A stretch of 64,000 nucleotides of DNA from Acanthacorydalis orientalis (GCA_034766995.1 CM068320.1:23655812-23719811); one strand, 5' to 3'; positions 23,111-33,933 are shown, numbered from the stretch's first letter. The notes: a model not told the origin generated them from the sequence alone. Numbers and translations: made by a program.

Positions 23111-23826
23111 CAAACATGTTCAATAACGAAAAATAATATCGATATGTATCATTTCTCATGTGTACACTTATGAAATTTTTCAAAAAAAGTTTGAGAATAT
23201 ATATATATATATTCGAATATAACAACATTCGGATGTAACACTTTCACAATTGTCAGTAAATAGAATTTTACTCAATTATCAATTATATTCAATATTTAGG
23301 TTGAAAATTATAAATATCTAATACTTAATCATTAATATTTAGGATAATATTAATAACCTTATTGCATATGCATATAAATAACACTACTGTAATTAGAAAT
23401 CTCTAAATTTACCTTAACAAATGAACAGAATTATAAATATGCAATTATTAATTTTATGCAAATTAAGGTTGAAACCATTGATGAATTTTTTAACTATTTT
23501 TTATTGAATACTTTTCATTCAATTTTATTTTGTATCGCATTTCCCCTTAATAAGTTTTTTTACACGAGACATGTTTCTATTTGCATTATCTTTACTGAAA
23601 CTAATAAAAAAATATTTCTTACTAAAAAACGACATACGCAAAACAGAACTCGTGCACTTTTATCACACACGTATCTAAAATTCAGCACATATTTTTTTTA
23701 GAAATATTATCAAACTCATGGAAATAAAATCACTATATTTTTTACAGAGTAATTAATAATTTATTTTTATTTCTAATATTAAAAAATATTGTCATTTTAC
23801 ATGCAAAAAGTATATTTAGAGAGAGA

Positions 23827-23831
<5 letters not shown>
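23111..23831. other. AT-rich stretch, nothing recognised
   Basis: A plus frame 23456-23701 (81 codons) is low-complexity. Confidence 0.5.

Positions 23832-23875
<44 letters not shown>
23832..23875. repeat. (TA)22 tract joined to the LINE 3' end
   Basis: Pure TA run contiguous with the 3' terminus of the minus-strand LINE, five bases after its stop codon. Confidence 0.9.
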
Positions 23876-23879
<4 letters not shown>

Positions 23880-24530
23880 TTTATAGAGTCTGTCGACGCT
23901 TTCCGCTCTTCAACTTTTTCCTCCATTCTTTTCTATCTTGGCACAGCTGTTCGTTCAATTCTCTCTTCCTGATTGATTTACGGATTCCTTCGCTCCAAGA
24001 TCTCTGTGGGCGACTTCGTTTCCGTCGTTCCAGAGGTAATTACTCTATCGCTTGCTTAGACAGTCTTGTATCGGTCATTCTATTGACATGGCCGTACCAG
24101 GTGAGTTGTTTCCGCTCAATGTCTTCAATGATGTTGTCTTCTACGCCCATTAATTGCTTGATCCTTTCGTTTCTAATTCGATCTCTTGATATTCGACAGG
24201 ATCTTCTTAGAGCATCCATTTCCATGGTCGCAATTCGTCTTTTATCCTCCTCTGTTGCTGACCATGCCTCCGCTCCATATAAGGCTATACTTTTAACCAC
24301 TGTTTGGTAAATCTGTCATTTTCGTTGTTTCGATATTGTGGGGCTCCACCAAATACTATTTAATTTCCTAATAGCTCTTCTACCTTGTGCGATTTTTCCT
24401 CGTATTTCCATCGAGTCTTTGCCTTCCCTATTAAGTTTCACTCCCAAGTAGTTGTATCCCTCACAGGCTGGTATTTTTTCATCATTGTTCAATTCTAATT
24501 CCGTAGTTGCAGTTTCCCCTACGCATAAAT
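23876..24530 (-). mobile_element. 5'-truncated non-LTR retrotransposon (RTE-like)
   Basis: It carries the last roughly 215 codons of a LINE polyprotein on the minus strand, then a 3' UTR of only five bases running into (TA)n. Very short AT-repeat 3' UTRs are characteristic of the RTE clade, which suits the protein, but the clade call is inference. The upstream edge (about 24530) ends abruptly in AT-rich DNA, as expected for 5' truncation during target-primed reverse transcription. No target-site duplication was identified. Confidence 0.8.
23881..24530 (-). pseudogene. LINE reverse transcriptase C-terminal remnant
   Basis: Minus-strand translation reads, in order, EGYNYLGVKLNREGKDS, KIAQGRRAIRKLNSIWW, QIYQTVVKSIALYGAEAW, RRIATMEMDALRRSCRISR, QLTWYGHVNRM and RKEWRKKLKSGKRRQTL before the TAA at 23881. 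This is the thumb and C-terminal tail of insect LINE reverse transcriptases (YLG, YGAE.W and GH..RM are typical). The polymerase active site (YADD), the endonuclease domain and ORF1 are absent. Two stops interrupt the frame: one before QIYQTV, and one (normally W) after SKQAIE. The rest is intact, so this is a younger relic than the pogo fragment. Confidence 0.85.
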
Positions 24531-24668
24531 ATTAGTTTTTTATAATTTTATAAAGTAACTAAAATATTCTTTAATTATTTTTTATTTAAATTTTAAAATA
24601 GAACTATTGTTAAAAAATAGCATTATGTTGCTGAACAAATTTTAAATATAGGAACTTAAAATACTCGG

Positions 24669-24670
<2 letters not shown>

Positions 24671-24726
<56 letters not shown>
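24671..24726. repeat. (TA)28 microsatellite
   Basis: Pure TA run 140 bp from the LINE 5' truncation point. Confidence 0.95.
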
Positions 24727-24729
<3 letters not shown>

Positions 24730-24839
24730 CATGCATTTATAAACACATCGCCCAAAGCTATTTCAAAATGAACGACAAAACGTGTTCAAGAAACTATATT
24801 TCGAATGTCGACGTCATCAATATAAATTAAATATTTATA

Positions 24840-24842
<3 letters not shown>

Positions 24843-24897
<55 letters not shown>
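24843..24897. repeat. (TA)27 microsatellite
   Basis: Pure TA run directly before a GC-richer island. Confidence 0.95.
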
Positions 24898-24899
<2 letters not shown>

Positions 24900-24924
24900 T
24901 TTTTACCATCTTATTGTGAAACTT

Positions 24925-25280
24925 GTATTTCTGCAGTCTGTGGCCGCATTGTATTGAAGAAAGACATGCTTTTGCTCTATATCATCTCGATTTGTGTCGG
25001 TCGCGCGATTTTCATCGGGTGGCGGTCGTGCCCGACAACCGTTCAAACATGCCAACCGTTCCCTCCTCGTTCGCATCATTTTCTTATTTTATTCGTTTCG
25101 CTCGATGTGGCTCCGGCCTCTCTACGTTTCCTTTCCTCTAATTTTCACCACTACTTTGTATTCAGCTCGCGGTTTTTGACGCAGCTCCGTTGACGCACTT
25201 CTCCATACTCATTCTTTATACCAGTCATACAATTCTAAACTCATGTTGAACTCGCTAGAGCGACGTTCAGACCAATTGCT
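24925..25280. other. GC-richer island, unassigned
   Basis: All three plus frames are open for 60-79 codons (24923-25193). That points to low stop density from composition rather than selected coding. No splice-bounded exon. Confidence 0.3.
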
Positions 25281-25490
25281 ACTGAAGCTTAACACCAGTT
25301 TTCAATATAAACTCAAAATATTTATAAGAGTACATTTTGTCAGATAAATAATTTTTTTTATTGAAGTGAAGGAAGTGTTAAAAATATTCAATAAAGTAGT
25401 ACCTATTTCTTGTCAGAATATGTTTAAAAAAAATGTTAAATTCAGTTATAACACAAGTAATAAAAAAAGATTCAAGTTATTTTTACATTA

Positions 25491-25494
<4 letters not shown>

Positions 25495-25525
<31 letters not shown>
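25495..25525. repeat. (TA)15 microsatellite
   Basis: Pure TA run. Confidence 0.9.
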
Positions 25526-25528
<3 letters not shown>

Positions 25529-25878
25529 CTGTTCGATAAAATTTCCAGTTTTTATTATTTCAAATCACATTTTTTTCTCTTTTTTAATGTATGTTTTGTT
25601 TTATTCAGGAAAAAATGTCAAATTTTTCAGTTCATCAAAATAAAAATTGTTTATGGAGTTAATTTATTACGGTTTTTAAGAAAATAAAATATTTGTTTAT
25701 TGTTTGATTTTAAAGCAATTATTATTATAAACATTTATATACTGTAGATAAATATTTGTATTTCATTTGGTTATTACTATTTTTCATTATTTTTGAAAGA
25801 TTACCATAGTTACTTTAAATATTTTTCAATATTTATTTGTTCATTTCCGGTCTTGATGATAAAATAATTAAAGATTTT

Positions 25879-25882
<4 letters not shown>

Positions 25883-25939
<57 letters not shown>
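25883..25939. repeat. (TA)28 microsatellite
   Basis: Pure TA run. Confidence 0.95.
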
Positions 25940-25944
<5 letters not shown>

Positions 25945-26740
25945 ACATTTTTCGTCACTTTATCCGCAGAACAAAATGATGAGTTTCTGTGGTGATGAAA
26001 AATGTTTGCTTTGTCAGCGCATGAGTTTCAAGGTGAATTCATTAAGTTTCGTTCTTAGGTATTTTTTATGTTTAAATATATTATGTTGTAAAAATCAATA
26101 ACCAGTTTTTTCTTTCTATTTTCTCGTCAATTTTGACTAGCTGTATACTAATATTTTAATAGTATATTGTTTTTCAATCAATTTGATTTTTCGATTTTTG
26201 TATCAGTCTTTTAAGAATGTAAAAGCGATTAGCGATTTCTGTAAAAAGATTTAAGTAACTGGTTACTGTTTTTTATACTTTAATTCTGTGTCTGATTAAT
26301 ACACACATTATTCAGAGTTGATTAGTACTCTCATTTTTATTTTTTATGATACTTAAATATGTGTCATAATTTTTTACGTGCATTTATTGAGTTTTTACTT
26401 ATATATGTTTGATACTTGAATGGAACAATAATGTACTGATTTCCGTGAATTGATTTAACTCTACTTTAAATAACTTGATAAAACTGTTCAAAACGAGACA
26501 GTCTGTTTCATTATGAAAATAGTTTCCAATGTGTCTTTTGGAGAAGAAAGTTAATATTATTTTTATAAGTATATTTAAGTAGTATTACAAGACAAAATTA
26601 TGACGTTATTGTATATGAACTTGTATAATCTATTTGAAGGGAATTATGTATAGTAGATGTAAAATTATTCAATTGTTATAAATACGCTTTAAAATTAAAT
26701 CTTTGGGAAACATCCGGTGTCCTTTTAACAAAAGTCAAAG
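25940..26740. other. AT-rich stretch, nothing recognised
   Basis: A short patch at 25965-26040 is less AT-rich. No exon or TE end. Confidence 0.5.
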
Positions 26741-26744
26741 TTTT

Positions 26745-27575
26745 CAACCCGCGTCAACCAATCTCTAATAATAATATTTGACTTGAATGCGTAGAGCGGT
26801 GTGAATGAGTCGCGCCGATATCAAAACAAAATCAACTTTATCTAACGACAATGGTCATCAGACAGGCCACTTCACACACCATCCACAACCGTAATAGATA
26901 ATCTGCACGCCAGTGTATATCTCTCCGGCATTTCTGATTACCCTACCGCTACACCGAGACAGACACCGTCCCGGCGTCCCGACTCCCATGCACCCAAATC
27001 AGCATAATTTGTATCGCGGGAGCCGTTGAGGTCTGCGCTGTTTACTACAGTTGTGTAGACTTTGAGCACGGGTCGTATGCGCTCGAATTCTTCACTATCT
27101 CCGAAACGTACGATAGAAAGAGATGCTCGGTATTTATCGTCGTGCGGCGAGACAAAGATGTCACGACAGCGTTTGTATGTTTAATGTACAAGCGGTCTGA
27201 GTCAGCAGTGGCGCTCGGCGTCTCGCAATATAGACTGAAGTCAGCCTCACGAAGTCGTTTCGCGGTTTCATAGTGCTAGCTCCGGGAAATAATATAGGTG
27301 CTCGTCATAAATATAACACTCCTTAATGATGCCGGCATTAAGGAGCGATATTATGCCTTATAACGTGTTCTGGCGCGCGGCGGCGGGTATCGGAAGTTGT
27401 GCGTAACTACCGCACAGTGTTACAACACGCGAAATTATCTCCGTGCCGCTCTTCATTCTAATTTTCGTCGGTAATTTTAAAAACCGCGATGGCTTGGGCG
27501 TGTAACATCGTGGCTGTACGACGATGAGCTCTGCTGACTACGTTGGTTGGATGCTGGATCTCTCCCCGCAAGCCT
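26745..27575. promoter_or_regulatory. Largest CpG-dense island (0.8 kb), candidate regulatory region
   Basis: Roughly 830 bp with G+C near one half and frequent CG in DNA that is otherwise strongly AT-rich. No frame of 60 codons is open on either strand, so it is not a coding exon. It contains a strong hairpin at 27319-27345, GGCGCGCGGCGGCGGG near 27371-27386 and no TE termini. A promoter with an untranslated first exon, an enhancer or a non-coding RNA gene would all fit. Nothing here decides between them. Confidence 0.45.
27319..27345. repeat. Hairpin inside the CpG island
   Basis: Arms CTCCTTAATG and CATTAAGGAG pair perfectly around a 7-nt loop. Alternatively, CTCCTTA plus ATGCC pairs with GGCAT plus TAAGGAG over 12 bp with a 3-nt bulge. 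Confidence 0.85.
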
Positions 27576-27749
27576 GCTATAAAATACCAATTTAATATGT
27601 AGTTTTTGAAAATTTGCCGTTTGCCTCTTGCATATTACCATTTCGTGCAATTCGTGTTTAGGTTTTAAATAAATTTATTTAATACGGAGATTGGAGTTTA
27701 CGACATATGTCATATTACATTTTTGTAATATCAGTTTAGAGAGTACATT

Positions 27750-27833
27750 CGTTCGTAAAATTCAATTATGTTAAAGATGTGGTAAAGTTCAAACTAGTTT
27801 ATTTATAAACGTGGATGAATGTGTACACGAAAT
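27750..27833. repeat. Dispersed repeat, copy 2 (first copy at 22523)
   Basis: Same orientation and length as copy 1. It ends where a short TATA/CATA tract (27834-27880) begins. Confidence 0.8.
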
Positions 27834-27884
27834 TTATATATATATATATATACATATACATATACACATACATACATACATGTT

Positions 27885-29023
27885 ACATTTATAAAATGTA
27901 AAAAGTCAAATATAATGTCTACAAGAAAATGTCACCAATCGCAGTAACATTCATTTTACAATAACAAAAATAGGAATATATAGGTTATGTATGTTGAAAA
28001 TTTAATACGTGTATATAATAAAAATATAAATCATGCTTTGTGCTATAGATCTTTGTTAACTTAACAGAAACTCTTATATTAATATAAATTAACGTATTTT
28101 TCTCATTTCGTTCCAAAATAATATTTGTACACATTGATGATTCTTTTTGCAATATCATGTATTTTAAATTTAAAGTAAATTATATAAATAATATCGTTTA
28201 TGATAGAACACATCACTAACATTATATTCCTTGTATTAAAGGTATGCCAATTTAATGTTTCATCTGTTTACTTTTTGAACTGAAATGCATTTCAATGGAT
28301 CGTGTTGCTTTGTATGATTTTAATAACTGCGTGTTATTGGACATCAAAATTTAAAAATATGTTTTCAAATATATTAGACCTTTTATTGGTCTCTTTAATT
28401 GAGTAAAATTATGTCTGATTGTCTATTATAACACGTTATAAATGTAAAACAAATATTAAAAACTTTTCAAATTATTATCTCTCGAAAGTTTATTGAATCT
28501 CTCAGAAGTTTTAACTCCTTAAATCTCATATATTAGCTACCTAATAAACTGCAAGTAGTAACATTCTGTACATCGAATAAAGTGTAGTATAAAGGAATAT
28601 TAAGTTAATTCAATAGAACTGTAACAGAGAATATGATAAGTAAATCAAGTAAAAACGAAATTTAAAAACTAGTCGATAACAAATAGATTTTTTCGGTTAA
28701 TATATAATTTTGGTATTTAATTGAAATTAAGCTTTTATTCAAAGTAATGAAAATAAAATGCAAGACAAAGAGCTTAGAAATTTATAAAATTCGACTAAAT
28801 ATTAAAATCGTTTGTCTCATATGCATCCGCAATTCGAAACCATTTTATTAAGATTCTGGAAGTTACTAATCTCGCATCCTTGTTTTCTTTGATTGATTTC
28901 TACTTTCATTATATTAAAGTAGATAATTATACTAAAAGTTCAAAAATTCTACTCAGACACAAATCAAAACTAGTTGTAGAATACAATGGTGTCAAGGATT
29001 TTAATATAATTCGAAATATGATA

Positions 29024-29030
<7 letters not shown>
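27885..29030. other. AT-rich stretch, nothing recognised
   Basis: No exon boundaries, TE ends or hairpins of note. Confidence 0.55.

Positions 29031-29089
<59 letters not shown>
29031..29089. repeat. (TA)29 microsatellite
   Basis: Pure TA run. The 97-codon frame spanning it (28880-29173) is an artefact of the YI repeat. Confidence 0.95.
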
Positions 29090-29092
<3 letters not shown>

Positions 29093-29559
29093 TTATTATT
29101 CATTGAAAAGTTTGATTCGATATTAAAGATAAGAAATATAATTTATGAAGTTATTCTAAGAAAATGTGATTAAATTATTAGTAATTTTTATATTAAATAA
29201 ATATAAATCATTATCTAATATTTTTAGTTAATTTCTAAAATTCACATTTATTTTCTAGTAATATATCGATACAATTTAGATTTGCAAAAGAAATTATACT
29301 TTAACAATTTTTAAAAATTATGAACATTTTCTTAAGATTCAATATGAGCCCAATTTTCAGTTTTACAGTAGGTTATTATATTGAAAAACACTGCAGTACG
29401 TTTATAAACCAAAGTTTTCACTCCAGCTCGTATTCTTATTATATTTTTTTTAAAAAAACAATATAATACCCATCAATAAAAAGTAGAATATATTATCAAA
29501 GTTTGTTTGCGAAATCCAATCACACAAACTCAATTCGAATATGAATTGAAAAATGACCT

Positions 29560-29880
29560 CTCGCTATTGAAAAATGACATCTCTCTTGTACGGTCCTGGT
29601 TCGTACATGTCGCTCTACGTGTGCGAAGACAGCGCCCGTCGTGGTCGAATATGGAAACGAAATGAATACGAAAAGAAACGGGATAATACAAAACGAGGAA
29701 GGAATTTAAATTTTTTTCAACGATTCGTCGGTAGGTAGGTATACGCGGGTGGAGGTAACGCTATACCACGTTCCGTGAAAATGTTCAAATTACATTTGAT
29801 ATCCGTACGGCAATGGTCGTCCCTATTCTGGGTTGGGGGTTTATCTCGTTACTGCAAGCATGATGTTTGGATCAGAACTA
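29560..29880. other. GC-richer island, unassigned
   Basis: Contains GGTAGGTAGGTATACGCGGG near 29730. A plus frame at 29775-29960 runs into TA-rich sequence. No supported exon. Confidence 0.25.
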
Positions 29881-30164
29881 TGGATAGAATAGTATGCATA
29901 TATATTTGCATACATGTATATATATATATAGTATATACAGTGCATGTACAGTCACGTTAAAACTTATTTTGCAGTATAATCGACTTCACAATTAATCTTC
30001 TAGCGGTTGTTTAATCATAGATAATTAATATACATGCAACTTTGTATGCACTTAATTTACTTACATTCTAATTCGTTTCGAGTTTCTTTAAATATCGTTG
30101 CACATAAATGTGTTAACGCTGAGACAGAACGAGTTCATAATTGAAATACTTGTGTACACACATT

Positions 30165-30460
30165 TATTTACGGTGGACCTTGTTTCGGCGCTTCATATAT
30201 AAACTGGATTTTTAATGAAATCATAAGAAACTTTTCAAGCAGCTTAACTCGTGCCGTCACACAAACGCGCAAAATGAAATAATCCCATGCGCGTTCCGAG
30301 ACGCGACAGGGTGCATGTTGTCTGAGCCCTCTGCACCAGTTTATGCGAGCTTCATTGCACATTTGCAACGGGCCAACCAGACAGACAGACACATAACTCA
30401 CAGATGCGAGAATCTTTATCCACCACGTCTTGTCTCCGTTTCTGTAAACACATTATATTC
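30165..30460. other. GC-richer island with minus-strand splice-like sites
   Basis: Holds the 40-nt exon candidate 30402-30441 and a 77-codon minus frame (30401-30168) just downstream of it, which contains WCRGLRQHAPCRVSERAW. No domain is recognised. Confidence 0.3.
30402..30441 (-). other. Weak candidate micro-exon
   Basis: Minus-strand acceptor TGTTTACAG (ending 30442) and donor TCT|GTGAGT bound 40 nt. It lies 1.07 kb downstream of the signal-peptide exon at 31679-31514. Joined in the phase left by that exon, it would reach a stop after nine codons (GGA TAA), giving a secreted peptide of about 64 residues. Equally it may be a chance pair of sites. Confidence 0.2.
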
Positions 30461-30543
30461 TTGTTAGTTTGTGTGAAGATTTTACGTGCGTGATACTATT
30501 TTCTATTCTTATTACGGATTTGATATATATATATATTTACACA

Positions 30544-30679
30544 TATACACTAGAGACCTTCTCCCTCTGTTCGCTGCTCACTGCGCTCGCCCACTTGTCG
30601 ATTATAAACATGTTATGTAACCGAATGAGACAATAAACATATTTTTTAAAACTCATTTATGTCTATATAATCATTCTCG

Positions 30680-30681
<2 letters not shown>
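30544..30681. repeat. Dispersed repeat, copy 1 (second copy at 60796)
   Basis: About 138 bp related to 60796-60950. Best conserved are GCTCACTGCGCTCGCCCACT against GCTTGCTACGCTCTCCCATT, ACCGAATGA, and TTATGTCTATATAAT. Both copies follow a short (TA)n and one is followed by (TA)n. No coding content. The family is unknown (SINE- or MITE-like). Confidence 0.7.

Positions 30682-30719
<38 letters not shown>
30682..30719. repeat. (TA)19 microsatellite
   Basis: Pure TA run abutting the dispersed repeat. Confidence 0.95.
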
Positions 30720-30722
<3 letters not shown>

Positions 30723-31146
30723 TTTTAAATATTTATAAAAAATCCTCACTGACAATATAACAAACTTAAGATTAATTTCACCTACTAATGTTTTTTTCTA
30801 TTTTATTATATTTAAACTGGGATATTTTATTTAACCGTCTATATATTCACACAGTAATTTTACATGTATACTTTTTTAAAAAATAATCTTGTAAGCCGTA
30901 TATTTTTTTTTAATTTGAATTTAAATTTAAATCTGATTTATTTCAGAAATTTGAAATTAATACACAAATACGTACATATTCTTTGTGTATATATTAAGAA
31001 AATTTTAATTTTTCATACTTTTAATATTTAAGTGAATAACATAAAGTAACGAATTAGAAACCTTACTTTGTATGTTCAAATAATGTACCTACTTTGGAAT
31101 AAATTACTTGTGAAGAATAAATAGGAATGAAACTTATTATAAAAAC

Positions 31147-31149
<3 letters not shown>
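30720..31149. other. AT-rich stretch, nothing recognised
   Basis: No exon or TE end. Confidence 0.55.

Positions 31150-31212
<63 letters not shown>
31150..31212. repeat. (TA)n(TATG)5 compound microsatellite
   Basis: TA run followed by TATG units. Confidence 0.95.
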
Positions 31213-31513
31213 CTAAATAATATCGTAAATTTCATTAAAAAAAATTAACAGATAAATTATAATTTTATGGGATTTAACTGTATATTTATATGACTGGTAC
31301 CATAATAGAACTCATTTTATATCTGAATTATTTGCATACGCTTCTTTTCAATTCAATCAGTGTTGTTTTCCAATTGCCCCATCGTGTTATTTCATGTACA
31401 TGTGGTAATTTTATTTCAATACTATCCCCCAGACAGTTACGTTTTCTATCTTAATCAACTAATTGACTCAACTACGAACATGTAGTAGAGTAATACTCTC
31501 CAACTCCTCTTAC

Positions 31514-31679
31514 CTTTCTGTTTATTGACCATTGCAAAAGTATCGTTTCTGCTTGAGCGTTCGTACACAGTAATGTACTTTTCCTCCCCTTGTGGTTTCG
31601 CAACAGAACGGTCGATTGTTGCCAACATATAAATCAACGTGTGAAGCAAAATGAAGAGGGCCAACAGAACAGAAGACAT
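31514..31679 (-). CDS. Probable first coding exon of a secreted or membrane protein
   Basis: Minus-strand ATG at 31679-31677 has good context (GAAACCATGT) and opens 55 codons. The N-terminus is a textbook signal peptide: MSSVLLALFILLHTLIYMLA is its hydrophobic core, followed by TIDRSVA|KPQG, with small residues at -3 and -1 for cleavage after A27. The mature start contains the N-glycosylation sequon NDT (about residues 45-47). The frame ends at a near-perfect donor, AAG|GTAAGA (intron from 31513), in phase 1. Codon use and G+C differ from the AT-rich flanks. An in-frame ATG at 31745 exists, but starting there would bury the signal sequence. No downstream exon can be assigned with confidence and the family is not recognised. 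If real, this is a minus-strand gene, possibly nested in a large plus-strand intron. Confidence 0.55.
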
Positions 31680-32170
31680 GGTTTCTTCGCTGCGGCGGCG
31701 GTTGAAACTACAAAACCCTTCATCGCGACCGCACCAAACAAACAATTTCCAACGTGACGTACACGCCCGAAGAGCAACCGGTCGACTGGCTGTCTACTGT
31801 TTTAATGTCTCTCTGAATGAATTGTCTCGAACTGTAATAAATGACCGTTGGCGAGGCGTCGTAATTGCAGCTATTACGCGGTGAAATCAGATAAACTTCC
31901 GCGCCATACCGCCACGCCAAAATGACACATTTGTGAATTTGAATTCCGTGTCACCGAATCACTCAATAACCATTAGTTTACGGGCGGGTCGTGTCGGAAA
32001 GCGAAATTATCTTGAGCTCGGGTCGATATTTAGATCTATTGGCGTCATTCGTGAACGCACGCCAATTCACCGTCTTTGTTACACATTTACATTCCTGTAT
32101 GTGTATTGTTTAAAATAGTAAAGGATGGCTATATTTGTCGTCGGATCGGCGGAACCAGGATATAAATACG
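31680..32170 (-). promoter_or_regulatory. CpG-containing block upstream of the signal-peptide exon
   Basis: About 490 bp of GC-richer DNA directly 5' of the start at 31679, in the expected place for 5' UTR and promoter of that gene. No TATA box is evident. Several CAGT-type initiator words occur (for example CCAGTCGACC and ACAGTTCGAG on the minus strand), none decisive. A GGCGGCGG run lies near 31696. Confidence 0.35.
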
Positions 32171-32174
32171 ATAA

Positions 32175-33300
32175 ATGTCCATGTGTCATTGAAAACGGCG
32201 TCATATAAAAGTATATTTGAAAGAGAAGATTTTACTGCCTTTTCAATGAACGTACTTTAAAACATCATAAATCATGTTCATTTAGTGTCCTGATTATTTT
32301 CGGGAATAGCTCGATTAAGAAAAAGTGACATGTAAAAATTATGTCCCAATTATAAAAGATGAAACACTTTGTAATACATTTTTTTATAATACTCTTTAAT
32401 AATTTATGGTTGTTAACATATCATACATTATTTTTTTCTGTTAGAATAAATCGTTAATCAATCATTTAATATTACACTTCAGCTTTAAATGATTGTGTAT
32501 ATTAATGTATTACAAATAAAAGAGGTTTATATATTATTAATCAGTTTAAGTCCATTTATGATCAAAATTTTATAGTTTATTTGTAATTTTTAAAAAAAAT
32601 ACTTTCATATTTTTTGTATTGCATATAATTAACATGAAGTTTAAAATGTTCAATCAATTTTCCTTATTAATTTTCTTACTTATTGACATTGTATTCAATT
32701 TTATTATTCAGTTCTGCCAAGAGTACTTTTCTTCTTACTGTGTGTCAGAATTTTTTGTATCACTTTTATCATTGATTTTTTCTTTGTTCATTTTTTTCCT
32801 GTACATATTAATATAATTACCTGCTTTTTAATTGTGGTAGAAATTGTAAACAATTTTTTTTATTCAAAATATCGGTAGTATTGGCGGAATAAATTATGAA
32901 TTCAATAGAGTAACAAAATAATACATAAAATTAATTAAGTCCCAAACAGTAATATAATTTTTGTGTTTGTTTTATACAATTGTAGTTCGTTATTTTTTAT
33001 ATTTATTGAAAAAAGGTTTTTTTGTTAATGTTTTTGTAATTAAAAATTGAATCAAGTTATTTTTTAATCTCAGGGACATACTATTTCTTATTAAATCGTT
33101 TCTTTTATGTGTGATTTTTAATTTGACACAAGTATTTTTTCAAACTGCTTGTAATTACATCCTTATCCACATGTCTCTTAATTACTGTCTCAATTAGAAT
33201 CTGAATTGAGTTAAAATCTAAATATATCTAGTAATACTACGTAAGTCATTTAGATTATTTTGGGAACACAAGTTTCCAAGTCAAAAATAAAACAACAAGA
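32175..33300. other. AT-rich stretch, nothing recognised
   Basis: The 65-codon frame 32619-32816 is F/I/L-rich and lacks start context or splice sites. I treat it as chance. Confidence 0.5.
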
Positions 33301-33301
33301 T

Positions 33302-33363
33302 TTTTGGTTAGTAGAGAAATAATTACGATATAATTAGATTTATATTCATATATCTTATTTATA

Positions 33364-33401
<38 letters not shown>

Positions 33402-33933
33402 AATTAGATTTATATTCATATATCTTTTTCTCTTTTTTAATTTTCCTATCTGTTTTAAGTGGTCCAGAACTATTGGATGACTAACGCTTAACTTTTGTGC
33501 AAGCTTTCGAATTGTTGTGGGTGGTTCTGATTCAACTAACCTCTTCAGTTGGTCGTCATGAACTAAAGAAGGACGCCCTTGACCTTCAAGGCTCACGTCT
33601 CCAACCTGAATATTTTTGATCCACCATTGCACCGTACGTTTCCTAAAAATACTCACACCAAAAGCATCTCTTAATTCACGAGCAGTTCCTTCTGCTTTAC
33701 CACCCGTTTTGAACTCATTAAAAAAGTTGCTCTTACTTCTTTACCATCTTAAATTCAATATCTCAATTTGAAACAAAATTAATAATAAAACCAGTCGATG
33801 TTACCAAAATGCAGACTGAAAATTCACTTTAAAATGATATTAACACGTACTCTATGAAACGACACTCTCATTGAAAAAAATGAAAGTTATAATTCAGAAA
33901 ACAAAAACCGCAATTATTTTCCTATCAACCTAA
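33302..33933 (-). mobile_element. Internally deleted mariner A
   Basis: The right terminus (transposon 5' end on the minus strand) reads TTAGGTTGATAGGAAAATAA inward from 33933, with TA at 33934-33935 as target site. The left terminus near 33302-33325 (TTAGTAGAGAAATAATTACG) is a decayed copy of the same inverted repeat. The unit TAATTAGATTTATATTCATA occurs at 33331 and again at 33401 with a TA array between, so the 3' part has been locally duplicated. At about 630 bp it is half a full mariner, and the catalytic domain is gone. Confidence 0.8.
33420..33735 (-). pseudogene. mariner transposase N-terminal (HTH) remnant in copy A
   Basis: Minus-strand reading covers the two helix-turn-helix motifs of mariner transposase: FRKRTVQWWIKNIQVGDVSL, then GRPSLVHDDQLKRLVESEPP and IRKLAQKLSVSHPIVLDHLK, ending QIGKLKK. 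The region before the ATG at 33656 still reads as the usual N-terminus (EFKTGGKAEGTARELRDAFG) in a shifted frame. After LKK, where the catalytic domain should begin, the reading passes into TA-repeat DNA. The DDD residues are all absent. The DNA-binding part is the best preserved of the three related copies. Confidence 0.85.

Noticed and set aside
24100..24110. CCAG|GTGAGT on the plus strand as a third ratchet point
   Set aside because: It lies in the antisense of the LINE relic and has no pyrimidine tract before it.
24040..24310. Plus-strand frame 23789-24310 (173 codons) over the LINE
   Set aside because: It is the antisense shadow of the LINE reverse-transcriptase remnant on the minus strand, which has clear family motifs.
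33255..33656. 133-codon minus frame as an intact gene
   Set aside because: Its first part is mariner HTH and its second part is TA-repeat DNA and transposon end. It is a truncated relic.
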